From contig NZ_OCMS01000001.1 of the NCBI RefSeq assembly GCF_900215325.1, positions 1,116,001 to 1,180,000 of the forward strand: DNA of 64,000 nucleotides. The letters run 5' to 3'. Source of the stretch: Fibrobacter sp. UWB16. GTDB taxonomy: Bacteria > Fibrobacterota > Fibrobacteria > Fibrobacterales > Fibrobacteraceae. Below the pieces are notes generated by a model, which was given only the letters and a program-made list of their open reading frames with translations, was not told where the DNA came from and searched no databases. The translations under genes and the position numbers were made by a program. Positions 1 through 7,623 of the stretch are shown here, one piece after another. Position 1 is the stretch's first letter. Every line of letters starts with the position of its first letter.

Positions 1-278
1 ATAATTCTCGAAAAAGAGCGTTTGTTCCGGATAAGTTCATATTCAGCACCAAAGCGTTCGCCATCCGTTATCAAGCGAATTGGTTTTGGAGTCGGGACTC
101 CCAAATCAAAAGCTGAGCAAGATGTCAAAAAATCTTTTTTAGCACAGTCCGCTTCGAATCCGGGGTGATAAAGTTTCGCAATCGTATCGCGTGTCTTGTG
201 CGTGTACGAGATTGCAGTCGCACCTTCACCGGTCGCTACATAATCATCCAAATTGATTTTTTCAACTTCTTCAGACAT
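1..278 (-). CDS. APH-like kinase paralogue, N-terminal part (cut by window edge)
   Basis: The gene starts at an ATG read leftward from 278 and runs off the window, so only about 92 residues are visible. The beginning (MSEEVEKINLDDYVATGEGATAIS) resembles the N-lobe of the neighbouring kinase gene at 290-1147: both have a GEG glycine-rich turn, a YVHP/LYHPGF stretch and the block FDLGVPTPKP / FDLGIPTPRM. The two are tandem paralogues 11 bp apart, probably co-transcribed. I infer an aminoglycoside-phosphotransferase-like small-molecule kinase of a Fibrobacter paralogous family; the substrate is unknown and the catalytic C-lobe lies outside the window. Confidence 0.75.
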   Translation of the reverse strand, partial: MSEEVEKINLDDYVATGEGATAISYTHKTRDTIAKLYHPGFEADCAKKDFLTSCSAFDLGVPTPKPIRLITDGERFGAEYELIRNKRSFSRI

Positions 279-289
279 AACAGCCTCTC

Positions 290-1147
290 TTAATAAAACT
301 TTTCGACCAGGGAATGAACCAATCCTGCAAACAACTTCTTATAAGCTTCAGGAGTCGGCATCAAGATTGAACGGATACAAGCATCCAAAGGAGCAAACTT
401 GCCAGCAAGAGCAGTGAAGGCGAAAATGTCCTTATTCCCCGTGTAGGCCTCAGCAAACGCATTCCAGAAGTTTTTCAACTGTTCCTGCGACATGTGGAAA
501 ATTTCCTGCGCTGCCGGGAACTGAGAATAAACTTGGCAAGTCATGAAAAAATGCCCTATATCGAACATTGGCGAACCGTGACTAAACCAGCCAAGATCAA
601 TCCAATAAGGTTTACCGTCACCAGAAATAATCAAGTTACCCATCTGGAAATCACCATGCAAGCAGGTTTTCTCGTCTTCTATACTCTGAACAAACGCCCG
701 CATTTTTTCTCTATCATCATCTGCAACAAAATCAGACGCATCGATACCCTTCAGGGCAAGATCCTTGCGGCTTGGGAAAAACTCCGTATCGCAAATCGTC
801 GCGTGCAGTTGCAGGCCCAATGAAGCAAGCAACTTAGCCATTTCACTGATACGAGACGGTTCATCGGAGCAAATACGCGAAAGCGATTTCTTCCCCTTAA
901 TGATTTCTACAAGCTGACCGTAACCATCCCCCACGCGCACCATATCGAACATACGAGGAGTCGGGATTCCCAAATCAAAGACATGCTGGGCTGCATCACG
1001 TTCTTGCTTTACGGTCGCCTCATCACAACGAGGCGGGTTATTCACTTTCAAAAGGAAATCAGGATGACCGGGATGCACATAAGTTTTCCCGTTACCGCCC
1101 TCGCCCACCTGCGTCCAGGTACTAATATCAATATTCTGGTATTCCAT
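290..1147 (-). CDS. APH/choline-kinase-like phosphotransferase
   Basis: This 285-residue soluble kinase-like protein has the protein-kinase-like fold signature of the aminoglycoside phosphotransferase superfamily. The catalytic loop is HGDFQMGN (residues 164-171) and the metal-binding motif is IDLG (183-186), followed by SPMFDIG, which are the usual Brenner and DFG-equivalent motifs. The N-lobe shows a glycine-rich GEGGNGKTY loop near residues 16-23 and a likely ATP lysine in LLKV. It is followed 11 bp later by a paralogue at the window edge. Real antibiotic resistance is not implied: many such kinases act on sugars or choline. The family matches what I remember of the Fibrobacter TIGR02172 paralogues. 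Confidence 0.8.
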   Translation of the reverse strand: MEYQNIDISTWTQVGEGGNGKTYVHPGHPDFLLKVNNPPRCDEATVKQERDAAQHVFDLGIPTPRMFDMVRVGDGYGQLVEIIKGKKSLSRICSDEPSRISEMAKLLASLGLQLHATICDTEFFPSRKDLALKGIDASDFVADDDREKMRAFVQSIEDEKTCLHGDFQMGNLIISGDGKPYWIDLGWFSHGSPMFDIGHFFMTCQVYSQFPAAQEIFHMSQEQLKNFWNAFAEAYTGNKDIFAFTALAGKFAPLDACIRSILMPTPEAYKKLFAGLVHSLVEKFY

Positions 1148-1290
1148 TTTTGCTCCCTAGAAAATGTTTCTCCTTATAAAGATATCGCTTTTTCTTTAGA
1201 AAAGGACAAAAAGAATTTAGCTGATACTCCAAATTATTCAATATTGGCGAGTTATTATTTGATATTGGCGAATTTTGCCGCAAAATCAGT

Positions 1291-1319
1291 AAAAAAAAAG
1301 CCCCGCCGAAGCGAGGCTT
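1291..1319 (-). terminator. Rho-independent terminator
   Basis: On the minus strand a 9-bp stem AAGCCTCGC / GCGGGGCTT (one G-U pair) with a TTCG loop is followed by a run of T. It lies downstream of the metalloprotease gene at 1383-2099 and separates it from the kinase pair. Confidence 0.85.
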
Positions 1320-1320
1320 A

Positions 1321-1374
1321 AAGGAGATTCCGGCTCGTCCCCGTCAAGCGAGGACAGGTAGGCCGAAATGACAG
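1321..1374. repeat. Dispersed palindromic repeat, ATGAC family
   Basis: The element starts GGAGATTCCGGC and ends GCCGAAATGACAG, with a CGAGGACAGG segment between. The same layout (GGAGAT, GC-rich arm, complementary arm, ATGACA) recurs at 16969-16997, 43343-43372 and 43381-43445. It is intergenic here, between a stop codon and a terminator. Confidence 0.7.
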
Positions 1375-1382
1375 ATTGATCG

Positions 1383-2099
1383 TTAATCGTCGCGGCGACC
1401 GCCGAGGAGCCCTGCGCGGTATGCCCAGTAGAGCAACTGCAAGATAGACGAGATTGCTGCGGCGACGTACGTGAGGCCTGCGGCAAAAAGCACGCCAGAG
1501 ACGGTATTGTATTCGCGACCTGCGGCAACAACCTCCATGCGGGCAAGAGCCTTCTTGGCTCGTGCCGAAGCGTCAAATTCTACAGGCACGGTCACAAGCG
1601 TAAAGAGCGTTGCAAGAGCAAAGAGCACCACGCCGACAACCGCGAGAGATTGACCAAGCGCCATGCCCATGCCCATAAGCATAATGCCAATAATCACGAG
1701 CCACGGTCCAAGATTAGAACCGATGTTTGCGGCAGGCACAATGGCAGAACGGAGCCACAGCGGGAAGTAACCTTCGGCATGCTGGATGGCGTGACCAACT
1801 TCGTGAGCGGCAACGCCTGCGGCACTTGCATTGCGGCCGGAATAGACTTCGGGCGACAAGTTAAGCGTCTTGTTCAGCGGATTGTAATGGTCCGAAAGAA
1901 AGCCCTGGTGCTTGAGGATTTTCACATCGGTAATGCCCGCTTCCATAAGGATAGCCTTGGCGACATCGGCACCGGTGAGGCCGCTAGAAATTGTGACTTT
2001 TTGGCCAGCGGCAAAGCGCTTCTTGACCAACAGGGAAACGGCGCCCGAAAGCACGAGCGTCACCACGAGAATCATCATGTATAAAGGATCGAACATCAT
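1383..2099 (-). CDS. YugP-type zinc metallopeptidase (membrane)
   Basis: This 238-residue integral membrane protein belongs by eye to the Zn_peptidase_2 family (YugP/DUF-type neutral zinc peptidases). An N-terminal transmembrane helix (residues 8-24) is followed by the zinc motif HEVGH (99-103) in AAHEVGHAIQHAEGY, and then by two to three hydrophobic helices in the C-terminal half. Length and motif placement fit the family. The start at 2099 gives MMFDPLYMM; the second Met is equally possible. It is a single-gene unit with its own terminator at 1291-1319. The cellular substrate of this family is not established. Confidence 0.88.
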   Translation of the reverse strand: MMFDPLYMMILVVTLVLSGAVSLLVKKRFAAGQKVTISSGLTGADVAKAILMEAGITDVKILKHQGFLSDHYNPLNKTLNLSPEVYSGRNASAAGVAAHEVGHAIQHAEGYFPLWLRSAIVPAANIGSNLGPWLVIIGIMLMGMGMALGQSLAVVGVVLFALATLFTLVTVPVEFDASARAKKALARMEVVAAGREYNTVSGVLFAAGLTYVAAAISSILQLLYWAYRAGLLGGRRDD

Positions 2100-2322
2100 A
2101 ATTTTAGTTCCTTGTTATCAGCAATGTCACTAGATGGGGCAAGCCCCAACCTCTTTGGCTCGGTTATAACCATGCAAGCATGGTTGCCACACTCGCCTTT
2201 CGAGGTTGTCTTCGGCATTCGCCTCAGGATGACGACATGCTTTTTTCACTATCCAATTTACAAAAAGAATGGCGAAAGCGACTGTGACTTCGTCACTCTT
2301 TTTTGCTTATTATCGGCTGTTT
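2100..2322. repeat. Intergenic cluster of small palindromes
   Basis: This 223-bp gap holds no gene. It contains several perfect short inverted repeats: TGGGGC-aa-GCCCCA (2135-2148), AACCATGC-aa-GCATGGTT (2168-2185), and an AACCTC/GAGGTT pair (about 2148-2207). It ends with a CTCAGGATGACG sequence near 2222 that matches the end of the ATGAC repeat family. I read it as stacked repeat elements and see no clear promoter. Confidence 0.5.
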
Positions 2323-3504
2323 TTACATGTCGCCGGTGGTGAACTTACTCTTGTCGCGCAAATGCGTGAGGAACATGCCCAGCACGAAGTAGATGACCGC
2401 CTGGATAGCAAGCAAGTAGAGTTTTGGCGCCACATCGTAAATGTCGCCACCCATCTGTTCAATCGAAAGCCATGCGGGTACGGCAAACGTACTCGGTAGA
2501 ATATACGAGAGACCCACCATCCAGCTCGGCATCAAATAGCTCGGCCAGCTAAAGTTTGCGAGGAACAAGATTGGGATGGAGAGGTTCAAAAACAGCTGCA
2601 TGCTCGATTCACGGTGCAAGAACACCTGCGAGAGGCACATGCCAAAGTTGATGACCGAAGCAAGGAACACCACTGCAAAAATCATCATCGGCAAGAGTTC
2701 ACCACGACGCGGGAAGTCGAACAAGTTGTAAATGAAGCAATGGTAGAACAAGATGAAGCAGCAATAATGCAAGAAGTACGCAAGCGAACGCCCTAAGTAA
2801 CGGTACGGCATGCTCTCGTTTTCAACTTCGGAATAGCGCTGGTTGCGGCGGAAACGGCGATGCCCGCGAGCGCCACCAAGCACGCAAATTCCAATCACAA
2901 GGGACTGTTGCAAAATCAGCACGAGCACACTAGGAACAACATAATTAGAATAGCTTCCCGTGTTGTTGAACATCGTTTGTATCGATAACGGCATCGGGTC
3001 GCGCATTGCCATCGCCTTTGCTGAAGGCACCTTCTTGCCAAGCGCAATAGCCTTCACCTTGCTCACTGCACCGACCGTCAATGCACATGTCGAAAACGCC
3101 GTTCCAATCGTACCGTGGAGCATCACGTAGGCGCCATGCGTAAAGATGTTTATCTTGGTCGACTTTTTGTTGAGCAAATCATGTTCCATGTTCTCGGGAA
3201 TGACCATGAAACCGAAAATGTCTTCGCGAGCCATTGCAGATTCGGCTTCGAGCATGTCATTATAGACAGCCTTGACTTCGACCTGTTGCGTTGCCGCAGC
3301 CATTCGCGTGAGTTCGCGAGACTTTGCCGAATGATCCAAATCCACTACAGCCACAGGAACTCGCGTGACCGTCTGGTTCACGTATGCCGTCGGGTAGTAG
3401 AACGCATAGAGGATGCCGGCAACCACGAGCAACAATACTGCAGCCGGGTCCGTTACAAACAATTTCCATTCTGTCAAAGTAACTTTCAAAAGACGACTAA
3501 TCAT
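2323..3504 (-). CDS. ABC-2 type transporter permease
   Basis: This 393-residue permease has the YhhJ/YbhR-like layout: one N-terminal transmembrane helix (about residues 20-38), a large extracytoplasmic domain containing VPVAVVDLDHS, and a C-terminal bundle of five or so helices from about residue 190. It overlaps the upstream permease (3501-4712) by 4 nt (ATGA), indicating translational coupling, and is the last gene of the TolC-HlyD-permease-permease operon. The pair would form the membrane channel of a drug or lipid exporter. No ATP-binding subunit is encoded in the operon. Confidence 0.85.
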   Translation of the reverse strand: MISRLLKVTLTEWKLFVTDPAAVLLLVVAGILYAFYYPTAYVNQTVTRVPVAVVDLDHSAKSRELTRMAAATQQVEVKAVYNDMLEAESAMAREDIFGFMVIPENMEHDLLNKKSTKINIFTHGAYVMLHGTIGTAFSTCALTVGAVSKVKAIALGKKVPSAKAMAMRDPMPLSIQTMFNNTGSYSNYVVPSVLVLILQQSLVIGICVLGGARGHRRFRRNQRYSEVENESMPYRYLGRSLAYFLHYCCFILFYHCFIYNLFDFPRRGELLPMMIFAVVFLASVINFGMCLSQVFLHRESSMQLFLNLSIPILFLANFSWPSYLMPSWMVGLSYILPSTFAVPAWLSIEQMGGDIYDVAPKLYLLAIQAVIYFVLGMFLTHLRDKSKFTTGDM

Positions 3505-4712
3505 TTGCGCCTCCTGATTTTTTCGAGCAAACCTTTGAACAGCGAATCAACAGTGACAACATCCTCATCTTCAACAACGACAGGAATCTGGGAATCATGC
3601 TTTAAGCGGTACTGCCAGCGGAGCAGCATTGTAAAGCTTCCAAACAAAGTCCAGAACAAAGCCATGCCTCCCATAAGCTTGATGACGTTCCAGGATTCGG
3701 CCATGCCGACATCGCCAAGGAGCATCATGGATTGCACACGGAGCACGTGAGTGAGCGGGAGTACAAATGCAAAGCAGCGCACCGCAAAAGGCATTGCCAT
3801 CACGGGGTACGTCTGGCCGGCAAATGCAAAAGCAGGGCCGCCGATCACGCCAGAAACGCCAGTTGCAATACGCATCACGCCAGTCACGCCCACAAAGGCC
3901 ATGCCCGCGCCAACACAGCAAATCACCATCAAAAGTTGCGCCACGGAGACCATCACAAATTCTTCAAAGCCCATCGGCATAAGCATGCGGTGCGTGTAAG
4001 CATAGCAGCCCATGTATTCGAGCCAGAGGATAATCACCGCCGGGACAAATGATGCAATTCCAAGCGTCACCCAGGAACGTTCGGCATAGTTGTAAAATTC
4101 ACGAACGCGCTTGTCACGAAGCGGGAACGAGGCTATATACACAGCCACGAGCATTCCCGCCAAATGGAACATTGCAGACAAAAGCCCAAGTGCCAAAAAT
4201 CCCTGGTAATTGCCTTCGATGTTACCGACTGAATGAATCTCCGTCTTGACCGGATCATCGAACGAAGCGGTGAAAAGATCCGAGCCGATACTTGTGATGA
4301 CCGCACGGATTTCCTTTGTCGCAAACATATTCGTGAGGTAGTTCTGGCCACTAGAATAAACAGGAATCACAGGCGCTTCGAGACGCAAAGCACGGCGTTC
4401 CAAATCTGTCGGGAGAACAATAAACGTCTGCAAGTCGCCGCGAATCACCGCATGTTCACATTCGCTCATGTCATGGCAATTCACCTTGACATCGAGCACG
4501 GGGCTCGACTGGAGCGCGCGTTCCAAGCGGTCTGCCAATTGGCTATGGTCCTGCTTGAGAATGCCTACCGGAATGTGCTGTACAATTTCATTCGAGAACA
4601 TTTCCAGCATGAACACGGAAACGCCTACGGGGAGCACCGCAAGAATCATCCACAAGACTAGCTTGTGGCCAAAGTAAATCTTCCCGATTGTCTTTAAAAG
4701 ACCTTTCAGCAC
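3501..4712 (-). CDS. ABC-2 type transporter permease
   Basis: This 403-residue permease has the same architecture as the gene that follows: a helix near residues 18-38, a periplasmic domain starting IPVGILKQDHSQLADRL, and a C-terminal membrane bundle (roughly residues 170-380). The two differ enough to be heterodimer partners, as in YbhS/YbhR. It starts 18 nt after the HlyD gene stop and overlaps the next permease by 4 nt. Its role is inferred from operon context: with HlyD and TolC homologues it would make a trans-envelope exporter. Confidence 0.85.
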   Translation of the reverse strand: MLKGLLKTIGKIYFGHKLVLWMILAVLPVGVSVFMLEMFSNEIVQHIPVGILKQDHSQLADRLERALQSSPVLDVKVNCHDMSECEHAVIRGDLQTFIVLPTDLERRALRLEAPVIPVYSSGQNYLTNMFATKEIRAVITSIGSDLFTASFDDPVKTEIHSVGNIEGNYQGFLALGLLSAMFHLAGMLVAVYIASFPLRDKRVREFYNYAERSWVTLGIASFVPAVIILWLEYMGCYAYTHRMLMPMGFEEFVMVSVAQLLMVICCVGAGMAFVGVTGVMRIATGVSGVIGGPAFAFAGQTYPVMAMPFAVRCFAFVLPLTHVLRVQSMMLLGDVGMAESWNVIKLMGGMALFWTLFGSFTMLLRWQYRLKHDSQIPVVVEDEDVVTVDSLFKGLLEKIRRRK

Positions 4713-4729
4713 GATAACCTTCTATCTAA

Positions 4730-5728
4730 TTACTGAACATCATCGGCAGGGAGCAAAACGCTCATGCCCGGGCGGAGGTTTTCGACCTTGTGCGTCGGGC
4801 GCATGCGGACTTCGAACGTCTTGAGGTCAAAGCCAGAGCTTTCCTTGGAGCTGCGCCATGTAGCATAGTCACCGACAGAAGCGATATAGCTTACGACCAT
4901 TTCGATGGTCTTGTCGAGAGCCGGGACCTGGAGATAGAACTTTTTGCCTTTAGAAACGTTCTTGAGGTAATCTTCACGGAGGTGGAATACAGCCCAGGAA
5001 TCATTCAAGTCCGTCACGGCGATAATCGGCATACCGGAACCGACAACTTCACCTTCTTCGGCGAGCTTGAGGGAAACTTCACCGGTAATCGGCGTACGAA
5101 TCTTGGTTTCTTCGAGATAGGCATCAACTTCGGCGTTGGCACCCTTGGCCTGCATCACGAGAGCGTTTGCTGCGGCCTTGTCTTCGCTACGGGCACCGGC
5201 AACAGCCTGGTTGTACTGAGCGCGGGCCGCATCAGCAGCAGACTGGGAAGCCTTCATCTGCGTTTCGGCTTCATCGCGCTTTTGGAGCGGAAGCACACCT
5301 TCGTTGTAGAGTTTCTGCACGCGGTTGTAAGTGTTCTTGGCAAGCGTTGCGGCTTCTTGAGCGCGATCAGCCATTGCCTTGAGCGCCGTGATGTCTTCAC
5401 TGCGAGCGCCATTGCGAGCCTTGCTGGCCTGAGCCTTGGCAGCACCGAGTGCGCCCTGAGCCTGCATCTTCTTTGCTTCGATTTCCGGGCTGCTGATAAC
5501 AGCAACGAGAGAATCCTTGTTGACCACATCGCCTTCGTGAACGAACAAGCGTTCGATACGGCCCGGGACCTTCCCTGCCACGAGCACGCGGCGGGCTTCC
5601 ATCTGGCCTTGCAAGAACTGTTCACGCGGTTGCGTTGCAAACTGTTGGAGCTGGGAGATGCCCATAATGACGAGCACAATCAAAGCCAGAACGACAACAA
5701 CTTTTCCAATCATTTTCAATGCGTTCAT
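4730..5728 (-). CDS. HlyD/YbhG-type membrane fusion protein
   Basis: This 332-residue periplasmic adaptor has an N-terminal membrane anchor (residues 8-24), a first lipoyl half (VAGKVPGRIERLFVHEGDVV), a long alpha-helical hairpin with repeated GARSED segments (about residues 100-200) and a second lipoyl half (IRTPITGEVSLKLAEEGEVV), then a beta-barrel domain. It links inner-membrane permeases to the TolC-like channel. Its ATG overlaps the stop codon of the TolC-like gene (TAATG), so the two are translationally coupled. It resembles the YbhG/YhiI subgroup that works with ABC-2 permeases. Confidence 0.9.
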   Translation of the reverse strand: MNALKMIGKVVVVLALIVLVIMGISQLQQFATQPREQFLQGQMEARRVLVAGKVPGRIERLFVHEGDVVNKDSLVAVISSPEIEAKKMQAQGALGAAKAQASKARNGARSEDITALKAMADRAQEAATLAKNTYNRVQKLYNEGVLPLQKRDEAETQMKASQSAADAARAQYNQAVAGARSEDKAAANALVMQAKGANAEVDAYLEETKIRTPITGEVSLKLAEEGEVVGSGMPIIAVTDLNDSWAVFHLREDYLKNVSKGKKFYLQVPALDKTIEMVVSYIASVGDYATWRSSKESSGFDLKTFEVRMRPTHKVENLRPGMSVLLPADDVQ

Positions 5729-7497
5729 TATTTATTCTCCGTTTCTAAATTCTGTTCAACCGGTTGAGTTCCGGTCGGGACTTCACTGGATCCTTCGCTT
5801 TGCTCAGGATGACGAGTTGCGGAAGTCGCTTCACTGGATCCTTCGCTCTGCTCAGGATGACGATCTGCAGCAGAGGCTTCACTGGATTCTACACTCTGCT
5901 CAGGATGACTAGCGGCGACAGGCTTTTCAACTACAAGCTGCTTAGATACAAGAACTGTACCTGCGGTAGAGACTTCGCCGGCCGCTTCGAGGAGTCCAAG
6001 CCATGCAACCACGGCATCGTAATGAGCCTTGAGGTCAGCCACCTGCAAGCGAGAAAGAGCAAGCTCTGCATCGACGACATCAAGACCTGTAGCAAGCCCT
6101 GCTTCGTAAGCCTTGTTCTGGCTGCGCAAAGCTTCGTCAGCAAGTTCACGCGTCTTGGCAAGGCTTGCGAGCCTACCCTTTGCATGTTCCAGTTCACGCC
6201 AGCGCTTTTCAACCAAAAGCTTCAAATTGTCCATCGTTTCTTCTTCAAGGCTACCCAAAGAACGGTCCATCGCCTTTGCGGAGCTCACCTTAGCGCGGGT
6301 ATCGCCACCCTTGAAGATATCCCACTGCATCTTGGCGCCAATAGCCCATTCCGGTTCGAGGATTGTCAAGTCCTTGGTGTAAAGTTCCTTGTAGCCAAAC
6401 AACGCGATTGTCGGGAAATAATCGGCACGGGCAGCGCTAATCGCATTCTGGTTGCGCTTGCGTTCAATGCGGAGCTGACGGAGGCCCGGGTGTTTTTCCA
6501 TGGCGAGAGCCTTGAATTCATCCATCGAACGGATGTCTTCCGGAGATTCAACAGGCGTTGTCGCGGTGAGGCTAGTGTCCGTGTGCAGCATGCTTGCAAG
6601 AGCCATACGGGCAAGAGACTGGTCGCGAAGGGCGTCTTCGTAAGCGTTCTCGGCTTCGGCGAGGGCCACTTCGGCGCGGAGGCGTTCGGTCTTGCTAATT
6701 TGGCCGCCCTCTTCGAGCTTCTTGGAACGTTCCAGATGTTCCGCTAAGTCCTTCTTGGTCGTTTCGCGCATGCCGACAAGTTCTTCGCAAAGGCGGAGCG
6801 TAAAGTACTTGGTCGCCACATCCATGAGCACGGTGTTCTGCGCCATTTCAAATTCGGCCTTGCGGGCATTCACATTTTCCTTGGCGGCATCATAAGCGGA
6901 ATAAATCTTGAGACCAGTAAAGATCGGCCACACGACGGTCAAGCGGGCATTAAAGAACCAATCGTCTTGCACCTTCATGTTGAAGTCGGCATCGTTGATG
7001 TTCTTGGTCGCTGCAGCGCCATACTTTTCCGCATTTTGCACTGCGGCATCATTTGCGTCTTTGCTATTGACAACACCTTTCCAAATTTCAGCAGACTTGG
7101 CATCCACAGCGGCTTTTGCAGATTTATCGTCTAAACCCAGGCTCTTTGCTTGAGCAAGAGCTTCCTGATAAGCCTTGGAGTAGGCCCCATTGTACGTGGA
7201 GACATAAGCCTTGGAATAGGCGGCCGCACCCGCGATATCGCTCAAGGGCTGCTGAATGCGCCCAAGGTCGATATTAATGGGATCATTGATTTTGGTAATG
7301 CCAGCCGACAGACTCACTGTCGGGAGGAATCGGGCAAAAGCTTCCTTTTCGCCACTTTCGGCAATATCCACTTTAGCCTTTTCAGCTTTGATTTTTGAAT
7401 TGTTAGCCATGGCCATGTCCAACGCATCCTGTAGAGAAAGCGATGTCGCATTAGCAGCCACGCAACCACTGAGAATAAAAGCAAAGTACCGTTTCAT
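5728..7497 (-). CDS. TolC-family outer membrane efflux protein with repeat-derived tail
   Basis: The protein has two outer-membrane-efflux repeats (SLQDALDMAMANNSKIKAEKAK near the N-terminus; a second helical repeat around residues 330-520). I start it at the ATG at 7497, giving MKRYFAFILSGCVAANATS, a good signal peptide; an upstream in-frame start at 7542 would add 15 residues that spoil it. A large insertion rich in Ala/Lys (about residues 80-190) is longer than in E. coli TolC. The last 45-50 residues are three 16-residue copies of a HPEQSEGSSE peptide, a translation of a genomic repeat and not part of the family. First gene of the export operon. Confidence 0.88.
   Translation of the reverse strand: MKRYFAFILSGCVAANATSLSLQDALDMAMANNSKIKAEKAKVDIAESGEKEAFARFLPTVSLSAGITKINDPINIDLGRIQQPLSDIAGAAAYSKAYVSTYNGAYSKAYQEALAQAKSLGLDDKSAKAAVDAKSAEIWKGVVNSKDANDAAVQNAEKYGAAATKNINDADFNMKVQDDWFFNARLTVVWPIFTGLKIYSAYDAAKENVNARKAEFEMAQNTVLMDVATKYFTLRLCEELVGMRETTKKDLAEHLERSKKLEEGGQISKTERLRAEVALAEAENAYEDALRDQSLARMALASMLHTDTSLTATTPVESPEDIRSMDEFKALAMEKHPGLRQLRIERKRNQNAISAARADYFPTIALFGYKELYTKDLTILEPEWAIGAKMQWDIFKGGDTRAKVSSAKAMDRSLGSLEEETMDNLKLLVEKRWRELEHAKGRLASLAKTRELADEALRSQNKAYEAGLATGLDVVDAELALSRLQVADLKAHYDAVVAWLGLLEAAGEVSTAGTVLVSKQLVVEKPVAASHPEQSVESSEASAADRHPEQSEGSSEATSATRHPEQSEGSSEVPTGTQPVEQNLETENK
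5783..5909. repeat. Three 48-bp tandem copies of an ATGAC-family repeat inside a gene
   Basis: The unit TCACTGGATCCTTCGCT followed by CTCAGGATGAC occurs at 5783, 5831 and 5879, exactly 48 bp apart. Because 48 is a multiple of three, the copies stay in frame and encode the C-terminal HPEQSEGSSE repeats of the TolC-like protein on the minus strand. Single copies of related elements lie between genes at about 40558, 52221 and 55969. Confidence 0.92.
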
Positions 7498-7566
7498 AGC
7501 TACAATAATAATACAAAAAGATGACAACAGCTGCAATTCCAAAACGACGCAATTCCCTCATGTAAT

Positions 7567-7598
7567 AAAAAAAGTTCCGACAAAATGTCGGAACTTTT
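7567..7598. terminator. Bidirectional Rho-independent terminator
   Basis: A hairpin AAAAGTTCCGACA / TGTCGGAACTTTT with a 3-nt loop is flanked by A- and T-runs, so it can act in both directions. It ends the DUF4956-to-lipoprotein operon just before the next operon's promoter region. Confidence 0.88.
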
Positions 7599-7623
7599 GG
7601 CGTAAAACTCAATTTGAGTAAAT

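Noticed and set aside
290..1147. Aminoglycoside resistance gene
   Set aside because: The catalytic motifs are shared by all APH-fold kinases; the tandem paralogue suggests a Fibrobacter family of unknown substrate.
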